Position numbers and translations under genes: made by a program. Shown here in pieces: positions 40,798-50,894 of a stretch of 64,000 nucleotides of DNA; the stretch's first letter is position 1; each line of letters opens with the position of its first letter. The notes below the pieces were generated by a model. The model saw only the letters and a list, made by a program, of their open reading frames with translations, made no database searches and was not told the origin of the DNA. The stretch spans positions 186,001 through 250,000 of the forward strand of contig JAMPIV010012251.1 of NCBI GenBank assembly GCA_024509875.1, written 5' to 3'. Source of the stretch: Oreohelix idahoensis. Lineage: Eukaryota; Mollusca; Gastropoda; Stylommatophora; Oreohelicidae.

Positions 40798-42520
40798 CGA
40801 AGTGATGTAGCTAAAAAAAAATGCAAACCTGAGTCGAGTCGTAAAAAACTAAACGGGAAAACTCGAAGAGCAAGTTGTTGTACCAAGTCGTGTCATTGTC
40901 GTGACTTAAATCCGACGTGAGTTCGAGTCATTGACTCGAGGAGACATCACTGAATCTGGTCATGCGAATAAAAGTAACTTAAGTTTTCTTGTCAAAGAAA
41001 GAAACATTGCTTCATATCCAACCTTTCAACACTATAACCCGAACTGTCTTCTATTTCTGTATGCAAGAAACAGTCGGTTTGGGCGGGGCGTATGTGACTC
41101 ATGTCTGCCGATATGCAGAGGCAAAACTCAATAACACAAACAATGCAAATTCCTGTCCACAAACTAAAGCATTCATGTTTTGTATGTATATGTTCATAAA
41201 TGAATTTTGCGCGTTCAGCTATTTTGTTACCAATAACTCCCACGTCTGCATTGTTTTCGCACAGCTCGAGAAGTGTGTATCAAATTTGCGTGACTTTCCA
41301 AGTGTGTAGCATGGGCGAATATCTTGTGTGGGATCAACAAGCTGGAAATTATTTCAACATGACACTGTTTATCTTTAGAGTAGGATATCCAATATTGTAA
41401 CTGGAGTATACGGAGATAAAAAGTTACGTGTGTACAAATGTTGATGCTTTAACACCCCCTCCCCTCTTTAGCAGACGACATCGCGCTTCAGTTGTGACAG
41501 GGATGACAACTGCAGTGTGGCTTTGGGTGTTGCCTAAGATTTAAAAAAAAAATGTTTTGGGAATTAAAAGTATATGTCTCCGCCACGTAGTGTGAGGATC
41601 AGTTTAGCAAACATTAACATTTTCGTGAAAAACATATTTTATTTCTTACTGATTTGTGTGTTTATACATTTCATTAACATTTTTGTGATGTTCAGAGTCA
41701 GAATATACAACTATACTTTAGTTTATCTGATATGATCAAAATTGAGACGTTGATAATATGCGCGATGTCAGTGGGATGTCGCTGGGGAATAAACTGAGGA
41801 AACCACAGGCTGGGAAACTGTGTCTGTGTAAAGCATTAAAAAAATACAAAACAAAAAAACAAACACACCCACACACACACAAGCAAAGGAGCAAACACAA
41901 AACACCAACACAAAACCATATCACTGAAACAAGTTTAAATGCAGTATACTTTCAGTGGTCAAAGCACTGGAAATGTTACCACTAAAAGTCCAAAAAATAC
42001 ATCAATGCCTGTACTTTTAAACTTTGGCATGCAAAATCTGCCTAAAACTCAAATAAATGGAGGAACTGTTAGGGGACATAGTGGATGCATGTCTGTTTAC
42101 TATTTAAACAAGAAGTGAAGAATATGTTGCACAATTATCGTCAATGTAGACTACATGTACCAGAATCTCATCATCGGCTGTTCAAATGGAGTAAATGCCC
42201 CGTTCGACTGGTCATTGCCGCAGACAACAATACATAATAACCTATACGCACTACTTCTTCATACAGTAAAAATTGTGACGTTTAGATTTCATGGGTCGCA
42301 GTACTTCATATGCCCATGTGCATACGACGCCTCTGATGGTATCCTTAACCGTCAAAGAAAGCTAATAGCAGCAAATGAATTTATTGTCTAAAATAATAGA
42401 AAATGAATATCTTAATTATCATATTTTTCTGAAGTAATGAAACAAAATAAGCCGGTAACTTCCTTTTGTTCTGCGGGTTAAAATGAACAACAGAGGGTGA
42501 TGATGATGATATAATCCCTT
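40793..42520. other. no gene recognised
   Basis: Short frames only. A CA-rich stretch (41864-41910) produces low-complexity frames. No splice-flanked exon or repeat boundary could be supported. Confidence 0.4.
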
Positions 42521-42639
42521 TAGCTGTGAGCAGGTAGCTCTTGACAGCCCATTGCCTCTCTGACAAAGGTGCAGAGGGTAGTGTGTTTGATTCTACCCAA
42601 AGGTACGATCTTTCCCTCGGCTTATTAAGTCGCCAACGT

Positions 42640-42735
42640 TCGTTAGGGTTTCGAATAGGGCTAGTGTTAGGGTTTAGGGTAAGGCTTAGAATTAGGATTC
42701 CCAAATCTAACACTAACCCCAACCCTTACCTCTTA
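42640..42735. repeat. short degenerate telomere-like inverted repeat
   Basis: cgttagggtttcgaataggg, gtgttagggtttagggtaag is followed by the complementary ctaacactaaccccaaccct. TTAGGG units therefore lie head to head across about 90 bp. Too short and degenerate to be a telomere. Confidence 0.6.
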
Positions 42736-44085
42736 TTACTGCGCTGCTGAATTTCCTTTTAAAGGCGTGTCGATCTGGGCGACTTAATCCGCAGACATTT
42801 GGGGAAAATCGTACACACGTGCCACTCTTTTCACGTCAACCCTTGTGTGTTGTTTCTGTCAGTTGTGTCGGCCCGTGTTATGTTTGTGTGAAGAAGGTTC
42901 AGATAGGTGACGGAGGTTATTGACTCAGGCGTGACTGATGCATTCGAAAATGTGTAACAGGACACTTTTGAACTTTTCTAGCATCATTCCGCTTCGTTTT
43001 TTTAAATCAAGAAACGTTAACCTCATCATCTGTCGCGAAATGACTTTTGGGTCGTTCTCTTCTCGCTCTCTAGTTCACTACGGCCGTATCCTGTACATTT
43101 CTTATATCGATTATTTACGTGTTTCAGTGACCGGCACCCTCTTTCTTTCTCTGCACTGTAGCAGATATTTTGTATTTTCCTTCTTACACCCCTCTCAGAG
43201 ATAAGTCATCACGTCTGTTTGTTACCCGTCCCTTCCCTAAAGCTTTGCAAGGAGCGGCAGAGATAATATTAACGACAACCATGTTGGCTATCGCGAGTGC
43301 AGTCGACATTAGACTACAGATTAAACACTAAAATCGCTCAGTGTAATTGCTGATTAGACGAGACTGCGCTCGTCGCCAAGCTGACAATAGGAGATGACAC
43401 ATTTTGAACATACAGGACTGACAAGATTACTTTCGATAAAGTAATAAGATGTTACATCTTACACACATTGCTGAGAGAGTTTACCGATGTGTTTGTGAGT
43501 TGGTACACAAGGCATCGGAGGTTTGATTGCCATATATGAGAAACGTGACCTTTGCATCACGCGCAAAATTATTCCATGTCGGAATATTTTGAAATTTCCC
43601 CACCCAACATTTTTGTTTGATATGATTTGAGCCCTGAGCAGCTTCCTAACAAACAGATGCAGGTGCAGGACAGGAATATAACCTGACGCGTTTCAGAGTT
43701 AAGACACTGTGAGAAACGCTTGCCAAGAGACAACCAGACTTGCCAGAAGTTAGAATTCAGAATTGTATTTATCAGACCGGAATCTGTGGAACAATCTTGA
43801 AGGACTTACGTAGCCCAAGAAAACCATTTTAATAAAGAAGGATGAGGAAAGTGAAACACACGGAGTCATAGAGGGAATTATCTGATAAAAGTAACGATTC
43901 CCAAGAACACGTGTAAGAGGCCTAATCAAGTGCCTTAACTTCATTCATCTGAGCAAAAAGTCTGTGAGCCATGATTGGCGTAAGTTGTCATTTTACATTC
44001 TATATCTTTCATTACTAACATGTGAACTAATATTTATATATTTCCATGTGAATATTAATATGGGAAAATTGCTAGTGGATGTCCA
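42736..44085. other. no gene recognised
   Basis: No long frame, repeat or RNA gene that I can support. Confidence 0.4.
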
Positions 44086-44089
44086 AGTC

Positions 44090-44240
44090 ATTTGAGGCTG
44101 GCAACCTCAGCGTATAAAAATGATGATTTCATGAACCACCACTGCAAGGGCTGGTGACTGCTTTATCGCTAGTTTCCTAAAGAGAACGAAAAAGCATAAA
44201 GTAGTCCTAAATTCCTTATGGAGCAGGGAGGGAAAGATGA
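44090..44240 (+). repeat. dispersed repeat, copy 1 (other copy 46705-46865)
   Basis: Both copies share gctggcaacctca, the accaYcaYtgcaagRgctgg block, a serial tttcctMaMRagaac/gaacc segment and tatggagcagggag. About 150 bp, unknown family; it also resembles part of 26370-26465. Confidence 0.6.
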
Positions 44241-44276
44241 AAGAAATGATGTACATTCTAATTATAATACTTACGG

Positions 44277-44450
44277 TTTCAAACCAGTGTAAATGTCTCT
44301 GTAAACATATTCACTTTAAAATTAATGAAAGCTTCAAACTTTTCAATCAGTGTGAATGTAAATGAAAACATATTCAATTTATATTTTAAACACTTGCCAG
44401 ACAGTGAAGATGTAAGTGTAAACATATTCTATCTGTACAATTAATCTTTT
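44277..44450. repeat. degenerate tandem repeat, about 60-75 bp period
   Basis: Three diverged units share cagtgtaaatgt, gtaaacatattc and ttaat segments (44286, 44345, 44402). Non-coding. Confidence 0.6.
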
Positions 44451-45482
44451 CATTTAAATGCAAAATAAAGATAACGCTATTCAATTTAAATGTAAAGAAA
44501 GTTTCTGCTCGAGGGATAAAGTTTAATTCTCATCGAGGGTACTTTATGTGATAGATGGGATGGTGGAATATAATAAAGGGGACACATTAAGTATGTTTTG
44601 GGAAACGCAAAACTCAGGACAGCGTTTCGTTTCTACTCTGTTACCATAGTTGCTGGTGGTGGTACCAGTGAGGGTACTAATCTCTGGAACAAAGCGAGGG
44701 TAGAAGTGGACTGACGTAGAAACGCAAGACCATCTTAGCAGTTACTCCTTGACATTTCTGGGAATGTGCTGCACCTTTAATCTTGACCAGAGACGCGAGA
44801 ACTCCAGTGACATATCGGCACATAACCCATCAGCGGGAGCAGAAACTACTATTGGCAGCTAAGTAAAACGTATAAGCTGCCAAAGTGAACTTATTTCATA
44901 AAACCTACTATCATTCAATGATGAACATTTTCTTTAAAAACTATTCAATTATTTTAACCCTTGTTAAAACTAAATGTTTATTAAATCTGTTATTTGTAAT
45001 TATACAAATTTAACTTCGATATTTACTCATTTTAAATGTACTGCATATCTGTCTCAGTCAATTTACTAAACACACTCTAAACAGAGCTATACCAGAAAAA
45101 TAAGAATTCCGCTGAGTAAATCAGAGTGGAAGGGGGTGGGGGGGGGGGGGCCTTGGGCTTGACGAGCTACAAATAATAATTGCTTAATCCTTCAGAAAAG
45201 ATTTAAAGTGCCCAGCCTATGCAACGTTTTTTTTTGGCGTTTCTGAATATCTTGTGAAACTCCCGTGGAATAGAAGCGTCGTTACCCTTCTTTCTGTATC
45301 TCTGACATGAGTAATCTTGTCGAAGGTAGACACCTTTGACGACCCCCTTTAGATACTTTTGAGTTTTGGCCACTGTTTGACCACTATCGTAAAGCAAGGG
45401 AAGCAACCCATGACATCATCCCTTCTTGTCTGTTACCTTACTAAATCAGTATTATTCTTTCATTCAAATCATTCCTGTTTTT
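44451..45482. other. no gene recognised
   Basis: Includes a long G run at about 45133-45150. Nothing else. Confidence 0.4.
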
Positions 45483-45570
45483 GCTCATCGTGGAGCATGG
45501 GATCAACAATGCAGCTGGCGCTACTTGAAAGAGGCTGCACCACGTATTCTTACAGCGGTGATTTCTGTTA
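45483..45570 (+). repeat. dispersed repeat related to 26370-26465
   Basis: catgggatcaacaatgcagc, tgaaagaggctgcacca and gtgatttctgtta align with the earlier copy. Family unknown. Confidence 0.45.
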
Positions 45571-45587
45571 GCAACTTGTTTTATGGG

Positions 45588-45870
45588 GGTCGGAGTGGCT
45601 AAGTGGTATGGGACACGCCTCTAGTTCTGAAGATTCCGGATTCGCTCCCAGTACATGAAATATAATTGATTGATTTTTTTGATAACTAGTGGTTCTTAAT
45701 GATGTCATACTCGTCCTTATCTCCTGGGTAGTGATATTGGATACCTCGCCTCCTCGGATAAAGGCGAAAACAATAGGAGGTCCCTTGGTCACGTTGCACT
45801 CGTTAAAAATCCCTCGACAGTTAGAAATCGTAAAGAGTAGGCCATACGGCCGGTGCCCTAGTAAACGTTT
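45588..45870 (+). mobile_element. tRNA-derived SINE (family 3)
   Basis: The head gtcggagtggctaagtgg carries an A box (TGGCTAAGTGG), followed by a B-box-like ggattcgctccc. The body has ataggaggtcccttggtcac, gttgcactcgttaaaaatcc and tacggccggtgccc. A third SINE family distinct from those at 31768 and 37996. Confidence 0.75.
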
Positions 45871-46704
45871 AAAAATTAGGAAACCTACCGATCACAAAAA
45901 AGATTTATAGAATGTACGAGTCTTGTATACACAGTGGGCTCCTCGCCGGTGCTTTGTGCTGAGATCCTCCTTGTGTGATCTAAAGGAGGAGATTGGAGCA
46001 CTGATGGATTAGAGCACGAAGAATAATATAATTCTGCTGATGACTTTGTTGTAATAAAAAAATTATGAGAAAGTAACATCTTGGAAGAGATTATCAGTAA
46101 TAATCGACGGAGAGGCGGTGATATAATTATTTGGAAAATAACGTGTTAGAGGGAATACTTTATATTAGCATGTAGTAATGTTCACATGAGTGTGGGGGGA
46201 AACCCCTACCAATATCAGACGCCTGCCGTACGGTTGATTTGGTAATGGAATGCTAAACTAAACTTCGTTGATTGGATCTTTCTTCAGCGGAACGTATGGG
46301 AAGCCATGTGTTAGACACAAATTCTCTTAAAATAATAGAACCTGTTACGACCTCCATCTTAGTCAAGGAGAAATAATAGACCGCCAGAATAACCAGTAAT
46401 ATTAAGATCCCACTATAGGACAGAACAGAGGACTGGAAGTGAATTCTAAAATTAGAAAGGAGTAACTCCAGAGTCATCACTTTGCGCCTCAAGTTTTAGG
46501 ATCCTATTTCAAGTGTACCCAGTTATGCACTTAATCCACCTGAAAGTCTACGGCATCTTAAACAGTTGCCTAATATATTACGGTCGTTTTCTGTGCAACA
46601 AGTCTGGATATAATTCTTAACCCAAATCTATTGGGGTAAATTGTAAGGTATATTTTATCATTTTATATTTGTATTTGACATGTATAAATTGCTTGGGGAT
46701 GCAC
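45871..46704. other. no gene recognised
   Basis: Short frames only. Confidence 0.4.
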
Positions 46705-46865
46705 AGTTGCTCATGATGCTGGCAACCTCATCAATTAAATAACTTGCCACATAAACCATCATTGCAAGAGCTGGTGGTTGCTTCGTGGGGGTTTCCTCAC
46801 AAGGAACCGAAAGCAGGGGTAGCTCCAGACTCCACATGGAGCAGGGAGTGGATGATAATATCATG
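46705..46865 (+). repeat. dispersed repeat, copy 2 (see 44090-44240)
   Basis: atgctggcaacctcatc, attgcaagagctggtgg and catggagcagggagtgg match copy 1. Confidence 0.6.
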
Positions 46866-47459
46866 GGGTAAATATTTATTATGCCAACATTTTAGTAAGT
46901 TTTATATGTATATTTATACATGTATAGAATGTTACATTTTTCGTCTACCGCTGTCCAAAAACACTTTGATCTGACTCAATGGGTTCAGAGTTAATGCTCT
47001 GAGATCCCGCAAACATTCTTAGGAAGATGAAATGGTTGATGGAAGCGAAGGTCGCCTGCTGTTTATATTCGCAGACCCGATACTTAGAACAGACATTTGT
47101 ATCCTTTCAGTTTTTGAATCAAGTTGCCAGAAGTCAACGCTAGACACCGATTACAGACAGGTCTTGAGTGCATGTGACGAAGCAGCGTGAGTAGTAACCC
47201 CGGCCGTGTTTAAGGAACGTGCTGCTGTCAAAAGATTAAACTGCTGAAGAGAAGGAACAGTCCGCACACCTCTGGGGACCAGCAGTGACGGAACCAGATT
47301 TCAAGTGACCCCACACCGCTGTTAAGCACAATACTAGCACGGCTAATGGACACTTTTTTTTCTTACCCACGTACAATTATGATCTTTCAGTGAATAAACT
47401 GTTTTGTTTTGATTAAACATCTTTATTTGTTTTTTATTATTAACAAATAATTGATTATT
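46866..47459. other. no gene recognised
   Basis: No feature supported. Confidence 0.4.
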
Positions 47460-47535
47460 AAACCTGTTTATATGTAAATATGGTGAAAAATACATTTACA
47501 TATAAATATACATATAAATACCATATAAATATACA
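47460..47535. repeat. short AT-rich tandem repeat
   Basis: Units of catataaatatacatataa and ataccatataaata are repeated over about 75 bp next to the RTE fragment. Confidence 0.7.
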
Positions 47536-47622
47536 TATAAATACCATGGTTAGCCAAAAAGAGTAATGAGAATGTCCTAAAAGAGGCCGATGCGCAAATG
47601 AAATTATTTCACAAGTTAGAAA
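47536..47622 (+). pseudogene. RTE-like LINE, left piece (continues at 53579)
   Basis: The plus strand reads PWLAKKSNENVLKEADAQ, matching the KKSNEDVLK region of the minus-strand copy near 27830. It continues directly at 53579 after the LTR element. The bases agttagaaa | gaaacaatcc rebuild the LINE sequence agtcagaaagaagcaatcc. Confidence 0.8.
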
Positions 47623-48239
47623 TGTGGCAGTGGGTCGTGATCGTATAGTGGTGGTAGGAAGATGATGGTCTATAGTCAACCTAAACTTTCACCAAACAGC
47701 AACTGTCTTACTTTTGTTTTCACTTCAAGGATTGATTTGATCATTCAAAATTATTCTTATAAAAATGTTTATTTCAGCAGGTGATATTTTGTAAAGTAAT
47801 ACAAATTGGAACACCTAATTATACTCTTCACTTTCAATCCATCATACATCAGTCCCAAAATGTACTTCTTTTCTCCAAAACCTTGGGCGGATGTTATCCT
47901 TTCAGTGGTTTTCGGGAAACTAACTTATGATTGGTCTTTTGGTTAATAGTCAGTTAAGTTAATCTCTAAACTAACTAATGACAAAATCTCTCTTCCAAAT
48001 TTATTATTACCAAGGCACGTTGACCAATCATAGTTCCAGTTTATGGACTTTCCGGTATATCTTGTATGAAAATCCACACAAGATTTAATGACATCATGGA
48101 CTCATGAGTACCGTGACAAATGATGTCATTGGTTTATGACTAGTGTGTGTGTTCTAACTAGCTATACAAGTGCTTAGTGTATCAGATTTTTTGAAGTACT
48201 TTCTATTCTAAGGGTGGCGTAGTAAGCCATACGGCCACA
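47623..48239 (-). repeat. left LTR of the BEL-like element (intact)
   Basis: 617 bp, TGTGGCAGTG to GGCCACA. It contains the uninterrupted version (ggaagatgatggtctatag) of the site that in the right LTR received the solo gypsy LTR. Confidence 0.85.
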
Positions 48240-49224
48240 TATGCCCGGGGGCCACCAAAGTGTATCCCACAGGGAGACACTTTAGCCCTAATCAAGACTA
48301 AAATCGATAAAACATTTGACTCAATCTCCCCCAACAATACATGGAATACCCGCGCTATGGAGGGCACGATCCTCAAACCAATACACATATGCAATAGAAC
48401 AAAACATGATAGAAGGTATGGTTCAATGAAGGAATATATGAGGCGACATACATTTGATCATATGAGGGAGGGTACATGATGATCATATGTCAATGAATAA
48501 AAAAGGATACAAGACATGGCAAGCCGAAACAAATCTGGAAAATATAACTAAGTGACTAGACATATTGGCCAAACGAGGTATGTGTGAATTATAAAGTTAA
48601 CAATCATAAATGTACTATCGATCACAGTTACAAGTACATAATCATAGCGGAAATATAAGGGAGAAGAGTAATCGTCACACGTATGAAGAACATTTTGCTC
48701 AACATTAACACAAAAATCGGGCGTCCATAAAAAAAATGGCGATCAAGATGGCGGACAACAACATGGCCGTCATAATGAAAATAAACCACTAAACTCGGTG
48801 GTAATACAAAAGGTAAATCACTAAGTAAGCCATGAAACTATCGTAAAAAGAAAACAATAAATGGGCATGAACATGAAATAAAGTCAATGGGGATGGATAA
48901 GTAACTAAGCAATGGAGATGGGTAACCGATTTAAACATATCCGTAATAATTCGGGTTAAATAACCGAAAACTCGAACAAGAGAAACAATCATTAAGGCAT
49001 GCAATATGTGACTACACGCCTTGCATGTAACAACCAATATTAGTGGCAGATGAAATGGAAAGTAGTGAAACACGTAAACAAAAATGGAATCATCAAGACA
49101 TGGATGATACCCACATGAGGGGCATGGGAAATGAAAAAAAAAAAACAAGTAATAAAATCTGTGCTCATAAAAATGCTGAGTAGTTGTATCGCCATCATCG
49201 GCGGCCTGAAGAATGTCATAAGAG
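48240..49224. other. BEL-like element interior, no recognised domain
   Basis: Low-complexity minus-strand frames rich in Phe and His (48789-49336) have no recognisable motif. Probably decayed coding sequence. Confidence 0.4.
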
Positions 49225-49551
49225 TCATGGTCCAGGTACTAAGAGAATCAATAAAGTCTGTGGACGGTTCAAGTAGAGCTGCATCATGCCGGAGGAAACG
49301 TGATGCGGGAAATGAGGAGTCTTCAAACATGTCCATACTGGCTGAATGAGTAGCATCATAAAGAAATCATCATGATTTGACATGGAGGTAGCATACGGAA
49401 CGTTCACACGAGAGGTGTAGGGATTGGTCAGTTTATCATGCGGAGTATAGACCAAATATGCTTGAGTGGAGGAAGGAAGAATCATGGCTCCGTATGTATC
49501 AGAAATGACAGCTGCAAGGAGCACGAAAAGTTGAAGAACTCGATATGACAT
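49225..49551 (-). CDS. hypothetical secreted protein fragment in the BEL-like interior
   Basis: A minus-strand frame begins MSYRVLQLFVLLAAVISDTY, a convincing signal peptide with likely cleavage after TYGA, then STQAYLVYTPHDKLTNPYTS. About residue 70 the better continuation appears to switch frame (MDMFEDSSFPASRFL). No family recognised. It may be a remnant of a glycoprotein-like gene of the element or a captured host exon. Its upstream side was hit by the short retroposon at 49584. Confidence 0.35.
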   Translation of the reverse strand: MSYRVLQLFVLLAAVISDTYGAMILPSSTQAYLVYTPHDKLTNPYTSRVNVPYATSMSNHDDFFMMLLIQPVWTCLKTPHFPHHVSSGMMQLYLNRPQTLLILLVPGP

Positions 49552-49583
49552 CCGTTAGGAGGCAACAGTTCAAGTTGTCAATG

Positions 49584-49890
49584 GGGACCTCAAGACGCAG
49601 CAATAGAGACCGCAGTCAGCGACTCATAGCTTGACTGCCTGCGTCAGGACCAGCGAACCAGAGCTGGTCAAGACCGTGCTCCACCTCCACGTGGTGGTCC
49701 TGGAAACAGTCTGCAACAGTGCAGGCTGGCTGAGCAAGTACGGATCGCAATGGGAAGGCAAACCCGGTCCTAAAAAATGCCGTGCAGAAGTCGGATGTGT
49801 CGACCGAAAGGTGCAGATATCACAGCTACGTTGGAAACAGACACAACGCAACCACCGTCCTTTTCAGGGCGAACGAAGAAGAAGAAGAAG
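49584..49890 (+). mobile_element. (GAA)-tailed short retroposon, copy 2, with 12-bp target duplication
   Basis: 307 bp, gggacctcaagacgcagcaa to gcgaacgaagaagaagaaga. AAGTTGTCAATG at 49572-49583 and 49891-49902 is a perfect duplication, which fixes the full length of the unit. Collinear with 40043-40349. Confidence 0.92.
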
Positions 49891-49896
49891 AAGTTG

Positions 49897-50394
49897 TCAA
49901 TGTCTGGAGTAAACGGTTGAAGGAATCAATGAGTGCAATGGACGTGGATGATGACGTAATATCAGAACGCAACAATCGAGGCGGAGGTAATATGTGTTTC
50001 CGTTGTCGGCGAGGAAGACGAATATCATGGACCGCAGGAGGGGATAGAACATAATGATGGGATCTAAAGGCAGAAGGTGAATAGGGCAGTGGAACGCGAA
50101 CTGGAATACGGGATGTACGAACTTTGCAGGAGGGGGTGGCAGAAGAGTCGGAGGGGACTGACAAAGTCGTGGGAGACATGAAAAACGGGGACGGACTGGA
50201 GGACGGGGGAGGGGACGTGGAGGAGGATGACAACTAGCAGTAGGGGTTCGGACAGGAATACGGGAACGATGTGGTGTCTTCGATTTTTCTACTACTGTCT
50301 GTGTGCCGATACTTCTAGTTGTTTCTGTTTGTGTTACAACACTGACCATTTTACTTGTCTCTGTTTGTGTAGCAACACTACACAATGTTTTCAA
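49897..50394 (-). CDS. hypothetical protein with three TQT motifs
   Basis: A minus-strand frame starting MKTLCSVATQTETSK, with TQT at residues 9-11, 21-23 and 31-33 (VATQTE, VVTQTE, IGTQTV), then a Pro/Arg-rich region (RIPVRTPTASCHPPPRPLPR). TQT is the core of dynein light chain LC8-binding motifs. The frame has no ATG-proximal support and may extend upstream. It lies where a BEL-like Gag region would be expected, but no zinc knuckle is seen. Confidence 0.35.
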   Translation of the reverse strand: MKTLCSVATQTETSKMVSVVTQTETTRSIGTQTVVEKSKTPHRSRIPVRTPTASCHPPPRPLPRPPVRPRFSCLPRLCQSPPTLLPPPPAKFVHPVFQFAFHCPIHLLPLDPIIMFYPLLRSMIFVFLADNGNTYYLRLDCCVLILRHHPRPLHSLIPSTVYSRH

Positions 50395-50689
50395 TCTGCC
50401 CTCGGACTTCCGTGTTTACAATGCGGTGCGTGTTACTCCCATGCATGCACTGTGTCTTCTCTGTGCCTACCACGTTGATGTGTAGGCCTCTGGTTTGCGG
50501 TCCCGATCGTATTGAACTAGGACTACAAATCGCACTATTGTTTACCTCCCATATCGTTGTTGGTCTTATCCCTGCAATGCAATTTCTTATTGTCATTCTG
50601 TTCCATCGCCTGTTCAGGCTGTTCCAATGTCCTGACCTAGAATTTGGGAGTACCCTCTCCTGACTGTGTTTACTTCTGCTTTCCGCCAT
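50378..50689 (-). CDS. hypothetical short frame in the BEL-like leader region
   Basis: 103 codons, MAESRSKHSQERVLPNSRSG onward, in minus orientation downstream of the putative primer site at 50868-50882. No domain recognised; could be a decayed Gag start. Confidence 0.25.
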   Translation of the reverse strand: MAESRSKHSQERVLPNSRSGHWNSLNRRWNRMTIRNCIAGIRPTTIWEVNNSAICSPSSIRSGPQTRGLHINVVGTEKTQCMHGSNTHRIVNTEVRGQIENIV

Positions 50690-50894
50690 CCTATCTGGCG
50701 TTCTGTCTTGGTGTCAAAACATCTGAAGCTGTTGTATGTTCTGCTGGAACTGCAGGTTTTGTTGCTGTTGGAGTAGTTGTATTTGAATGTCCAGCTGATG
50801 GTGCAGGTTTGGATCCATTATTCAGAAGCTGTACCACATCAAAAATGAGAATCTCTGGTGTGCGAAAGGTCACGGCACCAAAACGTTTATTATA

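Noticed and set aside
42600..42760. True telomere or subtelomere boundary
   Set aside because: Only a few degenerate TTAGGG units, in both orientations, with unrelated DNA on both sides.
45588..45660. Possible serine/leucine-type tRNA gene
   Set aside because: Only box-like segments are kept; the 3' part is a SINE body.
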